Shown: positions 42,039-51,231, numbered from the stretch's first letter. The stretch: DNA of 64,000 nt from Janthinobacterium sp. 1_2014MBL_MicDiv (GCF_001865675.1 NZ_CP011319.1:5394001-5458000); one strand, 5' to 3'. Program-made: numbers and translations. The notes: generated by a model not told the origin, from the sequence alone.

Positions 42039-42932
42039 TCACGCTTGCAGATGTTCGACCAGCTGGCGCGCGTACAGGGGTAATTCACTGAACTGGCGCA
42101 CGCAGATCATCAGATTGCGTATCGACCAGGGATCGGATAATTCCATGCAGCGCAGCGCCATCGTCTGCTGGCAGCGGCGCGCCGCCGCCAGCGGCACCAC
42201 GCTGACGCCCACGCCGCTGGCCACCATGCGGCACACGGCATCGAAGCTGCGCAGGCGCACGCGCACTTTCAACGGGCGGCCCAGGCGCGCCGCATGCAGG
42301 CCCAAGTACTGCTGCATCGCGCTGTCGTCGGCCAGGCCGATGAAATCGTGATCGAGCACCGTGGAGAAATCGACGACGCCATCCTGGCCCAGGGCGCGGT
42401 AATGCACGCGGTCCGCCGCCGCGATCACCACCAGGCGGTCGGGGCGAAACAAGAACGTCTGCAGGCCGCGCATGTCGACCGAGTCGGAAACGATGCCCAT
42501 GTCGGCCAGCCCTTCCGAGACGGCCTTGACGATATCGTAACTGAGGCGCTCCTCCAGGTCGACGGAGAGATTCGGGTGGCGGTCGAGAAAAGCGCCAAGC
42601 GCCTCGGGCAGGAACTCGCTGAGCGCGGCCGTGTTGCACAACAGGCGCAGCTGGCCTTTCAAGCCGCGCGCAAATTCGCCAAGCTCGCCGCGCATTTTCT
42701 CCATTTGCAGCAACACCAGGCGCGCGTGATGCAGCAGGGTCTGGCCCACCGGCGTCGGCTCCACGCCGCGCCGGCCGCGCAGCAGCAGCGGCATGCCCAG
42801 CATCTCTTCCATGCCGCGCACGCGCGCGCTGCTCGATGCCAGCGCCAGATGGCTGCGCGCGGCGCCCGCCGTCAGGCTGCCCGCTTCCACCACGTTGACA
42901 AACAGCTGCAAATCGACCAGATCAAAGCGCAT
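42039..42932 (-). CDS. LysR family transcriptional regulator
   Basis: The 297-residue protein has an N-terminal winged helix-turn-helix (LQLFVNVVEAGSLTAGAARSH, ARVRGMEEMLGMPLLLRG) and a C-terminal periplasmic-binding-type effector domain. GGGAGGG lies just before the ATG at 42932. It is followed by the hydrolase gene and is divergent from the TauE/SafE exporter gene 127 bp away. LysR regulators commonly control the divergent gene, so the exporter is the first candidate target and the hydrolase the second. The effector is unknown. Confidence 0.9.
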   Translation of the reverse strand: MRFDLVDLQLFVNVVEAGSLTAGAARSHLALASSSARVRGMEEMLGMPLLLRGRRGVEPTPVGQTLLHHARLVLLQMEKMRGELGEFARGLKGQLRLLCNTAALSEFLPEALGAFLDRHPNLSVDLEERLSYDIVKAVSEGLADMGIVSDSVDMRGLQTFLFRPDRLVVIAAADRVHYRALGQDGVVDFSTVLDHDFIGLADDSAMQQYLGLHAARLGRPLKVRVRLRSFDAVCRMVASGVGVSVVPLAAARRCQQTMALRCMELSDPWSIRNLMICVRQFSELPLYARQLVEHLQA

Positions 42933-43059
42933 GACAGCCCTCCCTTGCCAACATCTTATCAGTCTTCGTATTTTACAGAGGCTGGCTCAAAATAATCCGC
43001 CTTGGCGAAATCCGCGAACGCGCGCAGAATCCACGCAAATTCACTATGGAATAAAAAAG

Positions 43060-43803
43060 ATGGAGACGTCATTCCTGCTGGCCGTCGGCGCCAGCTTCCT
43101 CGTCGCTGGCTTCGTCAAGGGCGTAGTCGGACTGGGACTGCCGACGGTGGCGATGGGCATGCTCAGCCTCGTCATGGCGCCCGTGCAGGCGGCGGCCCTG
43201 CTGATCGTGCCGTCGATGGTGACGAACGCATGGCAGCTGGCGGCCGGCCCCGGCTTGCGCGTCCTGCTGCGCCGTTTGTGGCCGATGCTGGCCGCCGTCA
43301 TGGCCGGCACCCTGGCGGGTGGCGCCTGGCTGCCGCGCGACAGCGGCGTATGGGCCGTCGTCGCGCTGGGCGTGGCGCTGATGCTGTATGCGCTGGCGGG
43401 ATTGCTCTCGCTGCACGTGCGGGTGCCGGCGCGCCACGAAGCGTGGCTGGGGCCTCTGGCCGGCGCCGCGACGGGGCTGGTGACGGCGGCGACTGGCGTG
43501 TTCGTGATCCCGGCCGTGCCGTATCTGCAGGGACTGGGGCTGGCGCGCGATGCGCTGGTGCAGGCGCTGGGATTGGCGTTTACCGCCTCGACCGTGGCGC
43601 TGGCCGCCAGCCTGGCCCTGCATGGCGACTTCAGCCTGGGCGCGGCCGGCGCATCGGCCTATGCGCTGCTGCCGGCGCTGGCGGGCATGCTGGCCGGGCA
43701 ATGGCTGCGCGGGCGCATCGCGCAAGACGTGTTCAAGCGCTGCTTTTTTATCGGGCTATTTTTTCTGGGCCTGCATTCGGCGCTGAAGCCATGGCTGGCG
43801 TGA
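43060..43803 (+). CDS. TauE/SafE family sulfite or sulfonate exporter-like permease
   Basis: The 247-residue membrane protein has about seven to eight hydrophobic segments with the internal duplication typical of TauE/SafE: FVKGVVGLGLPTVAMGML in the first half and GAATGLVTAATGVFVIPAVP in the second. These proteins are proposed to export sulfite, sulfoacetate or other organic anions. The start is the ATG at 43060; an earlier ATG at 43046 runs into a stop after two codons. It is divergent from the LysR gene, and its stop overlaps the GNAT start (TGATG). Confidence 0.85.
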   Translation: METSFLLAVGASFLVAGFVKGVVGLGLPTVAMGMLSLVMAPVQAAALLIVPSMVTNAWQLAAGPGLRVLLRRLWPMLAAVMAGTLAGGAWLPRDSGVWAVVALGVALMLYALAGLLSLHVRVPARHEAWLGPLAGAATGLVTAATGVFVIPAVPYLQGLGLARDALVQALGLAFTASTVALAASLALHGDFSLGAAGASAYALLPALAGMLAGQWLRGRIAQDVFKRCFFIGLFFLGLHSALKPWLA

Positions 43804-44045
43804 TGACCATCGACTGGCAGGGCGAACACGCCCTGTGCGCGTGGATCGACGGCCAGCAGGTGGCCATGCTCGACATCAGCAAGCACGCGAACGCCGTGAC
43901 GGTGAACATGCTGTTCGTGAAACCGCCGTTCCGGCGGCGCGGCATCGGCGGCGCGCTGCTGCGGCGGCTGTTGCAATGCCATCCGCAAGCCGGCGCCGCC
44001 TGCAGCGACCCGCGGCTGCGGGTGCTGCTGGAGAAGACTACTTAA
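43803..44045 (+). CDS. Very short GNAT-type acetyltransferase domain protein
   Basis: The 80-residue product contains VKPPFRRRGIGGALLRRLL, the acetyl-CoA-binding motif A of GNAT enzymes (R-R-x-G-x-G), preceded by two predicted beta strands. A full GNAT domain is about 140 residues, so the first helices and the last strands are missing. It may be a minimal acetyltransferase or a degenerate one. The ATG at 43803 overlaps the TauE stop by one base, so it is translated with the exporter. It is convergent with pyrE and overlaps its end by four bases. Confidence 0.65.
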   Translation: MTIDWQGEHALCAWIDGQQVAMLDISKHANAVTVNMLFVKPPFRRRGIGGALLRRLLQCHPQAGAACSDPRLRVLLEKTT

Positions 44046-44704
44046 ATGCCATAGCGGGTGCGGTAGGCGGAAACCGCCTCTTTGTGCTTCAGCAGTTCCG
44101 GATCGGCGCCGGCGCCGTTCAGGTAGCCGAACAGGTCGTCCAGGTTGCCGATCGAGATGACGGGAATGCCGTATTGTTTCGACACTTCCTGCACCGCCGA
44201 ACTTGGCGACAGCTGGCCGTCCGGGCCCGAGCGCTCCATGCGGTCCAGGGCGATCAGCACGGCGCATGGCTCGGCGCCGGCGGCGCGGATCATGTCCACC
44301 GATTCGCGCACCGAGGTGCCGGCCGAGATCACATCGTCAATGATGACAACCTTGCCATGCAGTTTGGCGCCGACGATGGTGCCGCCTTCGCCATGGTCCT
44401 TGGCTTCCTTGCGGTTGAAGGCGAACGACGTGTTGCGGCCCTTGCCGGCCAGCGCCACGGCGGTGGCCGATGCCAGGGTGATGCCCTTGTAGGCGGGGCC
44501 GAACAGCATGTCGAATTCGACGCCCGAGTCGAGCAGGGTCTGCGCGTAGAACTGCGCCAGCTCGGCCAGGGTGGCGCCGTCATGGAACAGGCCCGCATTG
44601 AAGAAGTACGGCGATGATCGCCCGGCCTTGGTGGTGAACTCGCCGAACCGCAAGACTCCCTTGGATACTGAAAACGCGATAAACTGCTGGCGTAAATTAT
44701 TCAC
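44042..44704 (-). CDS. pyrE: Orotate phosphoribosyltransferase
   Basis: The 220-residue enzyme makes orotidine 5'-phosphate from orotate and PRPP in pyrimidine synthesis. The PRPP-binding loop VVIIDDVISAGTSV and the catalytic-loop KEAKDHGEGG region are intact. The start is a GTG at 44704 (MNNLRQQFIAFSVSKGVLRFG) with GAGG 6-9 bp upstream; the much longer open frame beyond it is the shadow of exoA. It is divergent from exoA, with about 130 bp between them. Confidence 0.95.
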   Translation of the reverse strand: MNNLRQQFIAFSVSKGVLRFGEFTTKAGRSSPYFFNAGLFHDGATLAELAQFYAQTLLDSGVEFDMLFGPAYKGITLASATAVALAGKGRNTSFAFNRKEAKDHGEGGTIVGAKLHGKVVIIDDVISAGTSVRESVDMIRAAGAEPCAVLIALDRMERSGPDGQLSPSSAVQEVSKQYGIPVISIGNLDDLFGYLNGAGADPELLKHKEAVSAYRTRYGI

Positions 44705-44836
44705 ATTAGCCTCATTTTTTAAAAGTGCCTGTATTTTAATCCGCGCGCACCGGCGAGACAATCGCCATGCCATGCCCGCCGGCCCCGTCCAGCGCCGGTT
44801 TTGCTCAACATTCGCTCTGAAGACTGCCTTTCGACC

Positions 44837-45613
44837 ATGCCAAAAATTATCTCCGCCAACCTGAACGGTATCCGTTCCGCCGCCAAAAAAGGCTTTTTCA
44901 ACTGGATGGGCACGCAAACCGCCGATTTCATCTGCGTGCAGGAATTGAAGGCGCAGCTGCCCGACATGACGCCGGAATTCCTCAACCCGCATGGCTACCA
45001 TGGCCATTTCCACTACGCCGAGAAAAAGGGCTATTCCGGCACGGGCGTGTACAGCAAGGTCGAACCGGACGCCGTGCATATCGGCTTCGGCAGCCCGGAA
45101 TTCGATGCCGAAGGCCGCTACGTACGCTGTGATTTTGGCAACCTGTCCGTCATTTCCGTGTACTGCCCGTCCGGCTCGTCCGGCCCGGAGCGCCAGGAAG
45201 CCAAGTTCCGCTTCATGGAACTGTTCCTGCCGCACCTGCTGGCATTGAAGGCGCTGGGCCGCGAAGTGGTCATCTGCGGCGACTGGAATATCGCCCACCA
45301 TGAAATCGACCTGAAAAACTGGAAGGGCAACAAGAAAAACTCCGGCTTCCTGCCCGAGGAGCGCGCGTGGCTCACGCGCGTCTTCGACGAAGTGGGCTTT
45401 GTCGACGTGCACCGCGGCCTGGACAAGCGCGAAGACCAGTACACGTGGTGGAGCAACCGCGGACAAGCCTACGCGAAGAACGTGGGCTGGCGCATCGACT
45501 ACCACGTCGCCACGCCCGGCATCGCGGCCCAGGCGCACACGGTCAGCGTCTACAAGGACGAACGCTTTTCCGACCATGCGCCGCTGATCATCGACTACAC
45601 GCTCAAGAGCTGA
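44837..45613 (+). CDS. Exodeoxyribonuclease III / AP endonuclease
   Basis: The 258-residue enzyme belongs to the ExoIII/Ape1 endonuclease-exonuclease-phosphatase fold and repairs abasic sites. Visible catalytic blocks are ANLNGIRSA, VQELK with the metal-binding Glu, GDWNIAH with catalytic Asp and Asn, and SDHAPLI with the terminal Asp-His pair. The ATG at 44837 gives the family-typical start MPKIISANLNG. It is divergent from pyrE, a conserved neighbour in Burkholderiales, and its last 11 bases overlap the convergent gene behind it. Confidence 0.95.
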   Translation: MPKIISANLNGIRSAAKKGFFNWMGTQTADFICVQELKAQLPDMTPEFLNPHGYHGHFHYAEKKGYSGTGVYSKVEPDAVHIGFGSPEFDAEGRYVRCDFGNLSVISVYCPSGSSGPERQEAKFRFMELFLPHLLALKALGREVVICGDWNIAHHEIDLKNWKGNKKNSGFLPEERAWLTRVFDEVGFVDVHRGLDKREDQYTWWSNRGQAYAKNVGWRIDYHVATPGIAAQAHTVSVYKDERFSDHAPLIIDYTLKS

Positions 45614-46346
45614 ACAGCGCTTCCAGGTCGGCCGTCGCCAGCGGCTGGCTGCGCGCATTGTCCAATTGCGCGCGGAACGATTTGCGCGGGTGAACCGTCA
45701 GGATCTTGCCCGTGACGGCCAGCCGGTCGACCAGGCTGGGCGCCATCGATGGAAACTGCGCCTCGCCCAGCTTCTGCACGCGCTCCGCGCCCGTCGCCAG
45801 ATGCACGGCACGCACGAATACCTCGGTTGGCTGCGGATGCGCGGGAATGGTTTGCTCGATGGCGAGCGCATAGTGCTTCGTGGTCTTGCTCTTGAGCGTG
45901 AGGCGGAAGGCCTCGCCCGCCGCCGCGATCTCCGCCTGCACCTCGTCCAGCACATTCGCCATGGCCGGTGCCAGCGCGCCCAGCACGGCAAACGTGGCGC
46001 GGCCCAGCACCGCCATTTTCTCGGGCTGGGACAGCGCGTTGAAGGTGGCCGGGTCCAGCCCATGCAACACCACCTGGTGCCATGCCTCGGCCGCGCGGTC
46101 GGACAGGGCGATGGCGCCGTCAGGCAGCGACGCCGTCAGGCACAGGTACAGCTGGCTGGCGTGGCCGATCGACACGTCCAGCTGGCCGCAGCGGCGCGCG
46201 ATGCGTTCGCCCAGCGCCGTGGCGCCTGCGGGAACGTCGAACAGGCTGCCCGCATACGCGGGAAAACGCTGGCCCCGCTGGGGCGGCTCGGCGCTTTCAA
46301 AGTAGCGCACATCTTCCAGCAAGCGGGCTGGCTTATCCTGCGCCAT
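45603..46346 (-). CDS. Uncharacterised protein, last gene of the metX run
   Basis: The 247-residue soluble protein begins MAQDKPARLLEDVRYFESAE and has no signal peptide, membrane segment or motif I recognise. It is alpha/beta-mixed with an Ala-rich helical centre (VLGALAPAMANVLDEVQAEI) and a basic C-terminal part (GKILTVHPRKSFRAQLDNAR). The ATG at 46346 lies 14 bases inside the end of the pseudouridine synthase gene, so the two are coupled. Its 3' end overlaps the convergent exoA by 11 bases. I assign no function. Confidence 0.7.
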   Translation of the reverse strand: MAQDKPARLLEDVRYFESAEPPQRGQRFPAYAGSLFDVPAGATALGERIARRCGQLDVSIGHASQLYLCLTASLPDGAIALSDRAAEAWHQVVLHGLDPATFNALSQPEKMAVLGRATFAVLGALAPAMANVLDEVQAEIAAAGEAFRLTLKSKTTKHYALAIEQTIPAHPQPTEVFVRAVHLATGAERVQKLGEAQFPSMAPSLVDRLAVTGKILTVHPRKSFRAQLDNARSQPLATADLEALFSS

Positions 46347-47277
46347 GGCACTCCTCTCCCTCCAGCGCCAGCACCCTGCGGCTGGCATACTGGCGCTCCT
46401 GCCCCGTCAACGGATCGGTGAACGCGATGGCGCGCGCCAGCAGCTGCAGCGGCTGCGACATGTCGTCCTCCTTGCACGGCAGGGCCAGCGGATAAAACGC
46501 ATCGTTGACGATGGGGATGCCCAGCGACGCCAGGTGCACGCGCAGCTGGTGCTTGCGGCCCGTGTGCGGCTGCAGCCGATACAGGTTCAGCTCGCCGCGC
46601 TGTTCGATAATGTCGATAATGGTTTCCGAATTCGGCTCGCCCGCTTCCTCGCGCATGAGGAAAAACTTGTCGCCATCGACCATGCGGCTGCGGTAGGTGA
46701 ATGGAAAATCACGGCCATCGAGGCGCGGCGCCAGCGCTTCATAGGTCTTGCGCACTTCGCGGCGCTGGAACAGCGACTGGTAGACGCCACGGCTGGACGG
46801 CTGGCGCGAAAAGATCACCACGCCGGCCGTCTCGCGGTCGAGGCGGTGGATCGGCGTCAGCTCGGCGCAATCGAGGCTTTTCTTCAGGCGCGTCAGCAAA
46901 GTCTCCTGCACGAAGCGCCCGCCCGGCGTCATGGGCAGGAAATGCGGCTTGTCGACCACCACCAGGTGCTCGTCCTGGTACAGGATCGCTTCCTGGAACG
47001 GGATCGGCGTTTCGCGTTCCAGCTCGCGGTAGTAAAAGATGCGCATGCCGCGCCGGTACGCGCTGCCCGGCGCCAGCGCGGCGCCGTCGCCATCGACCAC
47101 GTCGCCGCGCGCCATGCGGTCCAGCCATTGCGCGGCGCTGATCTGCGGATAGCGCTCGACCAGAAAGGACAGCATGTCGGGCCACTGTCCTTCCGGCAGC
47201 CACAGGTAGCTGGGCGCGACGCCGTCGCGCATGGGCAGCGGCACGGCGGCCGCCGGCTTGTTGCCGCGAACGGACAT
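46333..47277 (-). CDS. RluA-family RNA pseudouridine synthase
   Basis: The 314-residue enzyme has the RluA active-site motif HRLDRETAG with catalytic Asp, the LYRLQPHTGRKHQLRVHLAS block, and an N-terminal S4-like RNA-binding part (ISAAQWLDRMARGDVVDGDG). The target RNA site cannot be told from the sequence. The ATG at 47277 starts one base after the M48 protease stop; an in-frame TTG at 47292 is less likely. It overlaps the next gene by 14 bases. It is the fifth gene of a closely packed six-gene run. Confidence 0.88.
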   Translation of the reverse strand: MSVRGNKPAAAVPLPMRDGVAPSYLWLPEGQWPDMLSFLVERYPQISAAQWLDRMARGDVVDGDGAALAPGSAYRRGMRIFYYRELERETPIPFQEAILYQDEHLVVVDKPHFLPMTPGGRFVQETLLTRLKKSLDCAELTPIHRLDRETAGVVIFSRQPSSRGVYQSLFQRREVRKTYEALAPRLDGRDFPFTYRSRMVDGDKFFLMREEAGEPNSETIIDIIEQRGELNLYRLQPHTGRKHQLRVHLASLGIPIVNDAFYPLALPCKEDDMSQPLQLLARAIAFTDPLTGQERQYASRRVLALEGEECHGAG

Positions 47278-47278
47278 C

Positions 47279-48181
47279 CTAGCGCGCGGCAATCGCGTTG
47301 CTGCGGTATGGCGGCAAGGCGTCGACGCTGACGCCCTTGCTGCGCGCGTACAGCGGCAGCACCTGCGCCATGTGGCTGTTCATCTGCGAGATGCGGTCCT
47401 TGCCCGACGGGTGCGTCGAAAGGAATTCCGGCGGCGCGCCCTTGCTCACGGCGGCCATTTTCTGCCACAGCACGACGCCGGCGCGCGGGTCGAAACCGGC
47501 GCGCGCAGCCAGGTCCATGCCGATCAGGTCCGCTTCGCGTTCATCGTCGCGCGAGAACTTCAGCATCACGCCCTGGGCCGCCATATTCGTGGCGGTGCTG
47601 GTCAGATTCGGATCGACGCCGAGCCAGGCCGACAGGCCCGCGCCGGCCAGCTTGGCGCCGACGGCCGCCAGATTGCCCTTGCCCGCCTGCGCCTGCGAGT
47701 GCTCGCGCAGCGCATGCGAAATTTCATGGCCCATGACGACGGCGACTTCATCGTCGGTCAGGTTCAGCTTGGTGATAATCCCGCTGTAAAAGGCGATCTG
47801 CCCGCCCGGCATGCAAAAGGCGTTGACCTGGTCGGAATTGAGCAGGTTGATCTGCCAGTTCCAGTTGGCCGCCGCTTCGTTCCAGCGCGTGGCGAACGGG
47901 ATGATGCGCTGCGCGATGGCGCGCAGGCGCCTGACCTGCGGATCGCTGTCGGGCACCAGCGCATTTTTTTCCTTCGCTTCGTTGACCAGCTGCGCATATT
48001 GCTGCTTCGATTGTGCATTGAAATCGGCGCCGCCGGCAAAGATGCGCGAAGTCGACAAGGGACGCACCTTGATGCCATCCTGGACCGTTGCCTGCTGGGC
48101 GAAGGCGGACAGGGGCGCCAGCGCGGTAACCGCGCACAGGCTGGCCAGGACGGCGCAGCGTTTAAGGGATACTGGTGCCAT
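47279..48181 (-). CDS. M48 family metalloprotease, periplasmic
   Basis: The 300-residue protein has a signal peptide (MAPVSLKRCAVLASLCAVTA, cleavage probably after AFA) and the M48 zinc site HEISH (His152, Glu153, His156) with the third ligand Glu in EREADLIG. It lacks the four-helix membrane part of HtpX and the TPR repeats of BepA, resembling the LoiP/YcaL-type periplasmic proteases. GGAGGT lies 8 bp ahead of the ATG at 48181. The start overlaps the end of the ampG-like gene by 20 bases. A role in outer-membrane protein quality control is inferred from the family. Confidence 0.88.
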   Translation of the reverse strand: MAPVSLKRCAVLASLCAVTALAPLSAFAQQATVQDGIKVRPLSTSRIFAGGADFNAQSKQQYAQLVNEAKEKNALVPDSDPQVRRLRAIAQRIIPFATRWNEAAANWNWQINLLNSDQVNAFCMPGGQIAFYSGIITKLNLTDDEVAVVMGHEISHALREHSQAQAGKGNLAAVGAKLAGAGLSAWLGVDPNLTSTATNMAAQGVMLKFSRDDEREADLIGMDLAARAGFDPRAGVVLWQKMAAVSKGAPPEFLSTHPSGKDRISQMNSHMAQVLPLYARSKGVSVDALPPYRSNAIAAR

Positions 48182-49421
48182 TGGCAGACCTCCATGGAGC
48201 AATTTTAGGCAACATCATCATGGCCGGGAAGGCCAGGAAGAAGCAGACGATGAAAAACGAGAACCAGCCCAGCTCGGCGACGAGGAAACCGACCGAGGCG
48301 TTGATCAGGGTGCGCGGCACGGCGCTCAGGCTGGAAAATAGCGCATATTGCGTGGCCGTGTAGCGCGGATCCGTGGTGCGCGACAAGAACGCAACAAAGG
48401 CGGCGGCGCCCAGCCCCAGGCTGGCAAACGCCTCGAAGCCGATCACGGCGCTGAGCAGCACGGTATTCGGTCCCACTTGCGCCAGCCAGGCAAAACCGAG
48501 GATGGCGATCGCCTGCAGCGCGCCAAACACCCACAGGCCGCGGTTGATGCCCAGCTTGAGCATCCACACGCCGCCCACCACGCCACCGGCCAGGCTGGCC
48601 CAGAAACCCGTGGTATTGGCGGCCAGGCCGATCTGCGTCATGCTAAAGCCAAGGTCCAGGTAAAACTTCGTCGCCAGCGCCGTCGCCATGCTGTCGCCGA
48701 TTTTATACAGTAATACGAAGGCGAGGATCCACATTGCGTTGCGCCAGCCATCGCGCGCGATGAATTCCTGGAATGGCAGGATGATCGCTTCGCGCATGGT
48801 CTTCGGCGGCGAGCCGTACACGCTCGGCTCCTTCACCAGCAAGGTGCAGACAAAACCGGGCAGCATGAAGGCGGCCGTGATCCAGAACACGGGCTGCCAC
48901 GGCATGCGGTCGGCCAGGATCAGCGACAGCGCGCCCGGCACCATGCCGGCCACCTTATACGCGTTGACGATGACGGCCGCGCCCAGGCCCTGCTCGTTAT
49001 CGCTGAGGATTTCACGGCGGTAGGCATCGATGACGATGTCCTGGCTGGCCGACAAAAAGGCCACGCCGCCGGCGGCGGCCGCGATCAGGCCGATCTGCGT
49101 GAGCGGATCAAGCATGCCCATGGCGCCGATGGAAAAGAACAGCGCCACCTGCGTGAGCGCCATCCAGCCGCGCCGGCGCCCCAGGCCGAGGATGCTGTAA
49201 CGGTCCATCAGGGGGGCCCACAGGAATTTCCAGATATACGGGAACTGCACCAGGGCGAACAGCCCCAGCGCCTTCACGTTCAGCCCCGACTTGGCCAGCC
49301 ACGCCTGCAGCAGGTACAGCAGGATGAACAGGGGCAGGCCGGAACTGAAGCCCAGCACCAGCACGGCCAGCATGCGGCCGTTGGCATAGGAACGCCAGCC
49401 TGGCGCCGGGCTCTTACTCAT
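48162..49421 (-). CDS. ampG: AmpG-like muropeptide permease (MFS)
   Basis: The 419-residue transporter has about twelve transmembrane segments and the AmpG pattern: GFSSGLPLFILLYLLQAWL near the N-terminus, FLWAPLMDRY, and SASQDIVIDAYRREIL. AmpG imports anhydro-muropeptides for cell-wall recycling and, in some species, for induction of beta-lactamase. The ATG at 49421 shares one base with the metW stop (TGATG), so it is translated with the methionine genes. No AmpR or AmpD is in the window. The symbol is given by similarity of motifs only. Confidence 0.85.
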   Translation of the reverse strand: MSKSPAPGWRSYANGRMLAVLVLGFSSGLPLFILLYLLQAWLAKSGLNVKALGLFALVQFPYIWKFLWAPLMDRYSILGLGRRRGWMALTQVALFFSIGAMGMLDPLTQIGLIAAAAGGVAFLSASQDIVIDAYRREILSDNEQGLGAAVIVNAYKVAGMVPGALSLILADRMPWQPVFWITAAFMLPGFVCTLLVKEPSVYGSPPKTMREAIILPFQEFIARDGWRNAMWILAFVLLYKIGDSMATALATKFYLDLGFSMTQIGLAANTTGFWASLAGGVVGGVWMLKLGINRGLWVFGALQAIAILGFAWLAQVGPNTVLLSAVIGFEAFASLGLGAAAFVAFLSRTTDPRYTATQYALFSSLSAVPRTLINASVGFLVAELGWFSFFIVCFFLAFPAMMMLPKIAPWRSANGTSIP

Positions 49422-50032
49422 CAATGCACCGCTTTTTTACGCAGGCGGAAGACGGCCAGGTCGCCGCGCAGGTTCGGCAGCACGGACACCATCTTGCCTT
49501 CGGCCAGGGCCACGCACTCGATCACTTCCAGGCCGCACTCCTCGGCCAGTTCGCGGAAGTCGTTGATCGTAGCGCAGCGCACGTTGGGCGTGTCGTACCA
49601 CTGGTAAGGCAGCGATTTCGACACGGGCATGCGGCCCTTCAGCAGCGCCACGCGGTGCGGCCAGTAGGCGAAGTTGGGAAACGAGACGATGGCCTCGGCG
49701 CCCACGCGCACGATGTCGCGCAACAGCGGCTCGACCTGTTTCATCATCTGCAGCGACGACAGGCACAGCACCGTGTCGAAGCTGTTGTCGCCAAAGATGG
49801 ACAAGCCCTTTTCCATGTCCTGCTGGATCACATTCACGCCGCGCAAGGTACTGGCCAGTACCTTGTCGTCGGCGATCTCGATGCCGTAGCCGCTGCACTC
49901 CTTGTCGCTTTGCAGGTACTCGAGCATCACGCCTTCGCCGCACCCCACGTCCAGCACGTGCGCGTTGTTCGGCACCCAGTGGGCGATGAAGGCCAGGTCG
50001 GGGCGCAGCGCGCTCAATTCGTCAAAAGTCAT
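49421..50032 (-). CDS. metW: Methionine biosynthesis protein MetW
   Basis: The 203-residue SAM-methyltransferase-like protein has HVLDVGCGEGVMLEYL as motif I and SFPNFAYWPHRVALLKGRMPVS, typical of MetW. In several proteobacteria MetW forms a complex with MetX and is needed for full acyltransferase activity; its own methyltransferase activity is unproven. The ATG at 50032 overlaps the metX stop by four bases (ATGA). The longer open frame upstream is a shadow of metX. Confidence 0.95.
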   Translation of the reverse strand: MTFDELSALRPDLAFIAHWVPNNAHVLDVGCGEGVMLEYLQSDKECSGYGIEIADDKVLASTLRGVNVIQQDMEKGLSIFGDNSFDTVLCLSSLQMMKQVEPLLRDIVRVGAEAIVSFPNFAYWPHRVALLKGRMPVSKSLPYQWYDTPNVRCATINDFRELAEECGLEVIECVALAEGKMVSVLPNLRGDLAVFRLRKKAVH

Positions 50033-51231
50033 GCGATCTCCTTCGCGCCCTGGCGGACGGCGGTGTGCTGTGCTGCCGCAGCGGGCACGCCCGCCGCGAT
50101 GTCGTTCCATACCTGGCCGTAGTAGGCGCGCACCATGTTCATGTAGCGCGGGTCTTCCAGCAGGAAGGCGTCGTGGCCGTGCGGCGCATCGATCTCGGCA
50201 TACGTGACCTGGCGCCGGTTGCAGACCAGCGCTTCGACGATCTCGCGGCTGCGCTCGGGCGAGAAGCGCCAGTCGGTGGAGAACGAGGCAAGGAAGAACT
50301 TGGCCTTGGTGCCCGATAGGGCCTTGGCCAGGTCGCCGCCATGCGCGCGCGCCGGATCGAAATAATCGAGCGCCTTGGTGATCAGTAAATACGTGTTGGC
50401 GTCGAAGTATTCGGAGAACTTGTCGCCCTGGTAGCGCAGGTACGATTCGATCTCGAAGTCGATGCCGAAGCCGAATTTGTAGTCGCCCGTCTGCGCCGCA
50501 TCGCGCAGCTTGCGGCCGAACTTTTCCGCCATGTCGTCGTTCGACAGGTAGGTGATGTGGCCCACCATGCGCGCCACGCGCAGGCCGTTCTTCGGCACCA
50601 CGCCGTGCGCATAGAAGTCGCCGCCATGGTAATCGGGGTCCGACAGGATGGCCTGGCGCGCCACGTCGTTGAAGGCGATGTTCTGCGCCGACAGCTTGGC
50701 CGTCGAAGCGATCACCACGCAGTGGCGCAGCCGCTCGGGGAACATGATGCTCCACGCCAGCGCCTGCATGCCGCCCAGGGAGCCGCCCATCACGGCGGCG
50801 AACTGGCTGATGCCCAGTTCATCGGCCAGGCGCGCCTGCGCGCTGACCCAGTCTTCCACCGTGACGACGGGGAAGGCGGCGCCATACGGCTTGCCGGTGG
50901 CGGGATTGGTGTGCATCGGGCCCGTCGAGCCGAAGCAGGAGCCCAGGTTGTTGACGCCGATGACGAAGAATTTGTTGGTGTCGAGCGGCTTGCCGGGACC
51001 CACCATATTGTCCCACCAGCCCGTGCTTTTCGGTTCATCCGCGTAGACGCCGGCCACGTGGTGCGAGGCGTTCAGGGCGTGGCAAACCAGCACCGCGTTC
51101 GATTTGTCGGCGTTCAGGGTGCCGTAGGTTTCATACATCAACATATAGTCCAGCAGCGATGCTCCGCTTTGCAGCTGCAGGGGTTCCGCAAAATACATGG
51201 TTTGCGGCGAAACGATTCCAATGGATGACAT
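50029..51231 (-). CDS. metX: Homoserine O-acyltransferase MetX
   Basis: The 400-residue alpha/beta-hydrolase-fold enzyme acylates homoserine at the start of methionine synthesis. The nucleophile lies in MGGSLGGMQAL, and the catalytic His is in DAPHGHDAFL. Betaproteobacterial MetX proteins are often succinyl- rather than acetyltransferases; the distinction depends on a few residues I cannot judge without an alignment. The ATG at 51231 gives the normal start. It is first in the run metX-metW-ampG-M48-RluA-uncharacterised and has a structured leader. Confidence 0.93.
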   Translation of the reverse strand: MSSIGIVSPQTMYFAEPLQLQSGASLLDYMLMYETYGTLNADKSNAVLVCHALNASHHVAGVYADEPKSTGWWDNMVGPGKPLDTNKFFVIGVNNLGSCFGSTGPMHTNPATGKPYGAAFPVVTVEDWVSAQARLADELGISQFAAVMGGSLGGMQALAWSIMFPERLRHCVVIASTAKLSAQNIAFNDVARQAILSDPDYHGGDFYAHGVVPKNGLRVARMVGHITYLSNDDMAEKFGRKLRDAAQTGDYKFGFGIDFEIESYLRYQGDKFSEYFDANTYLLITKALDYFDPARAHGGDLAKALSGTKAKFFLASFSTDWRFSPERSREIVEALVCNRRQVTYAEIDAPHGHDAFLLEDPRYMNMVRAYYGQVWNDIAAGVPAAAAQHTAVRQGAKEIA

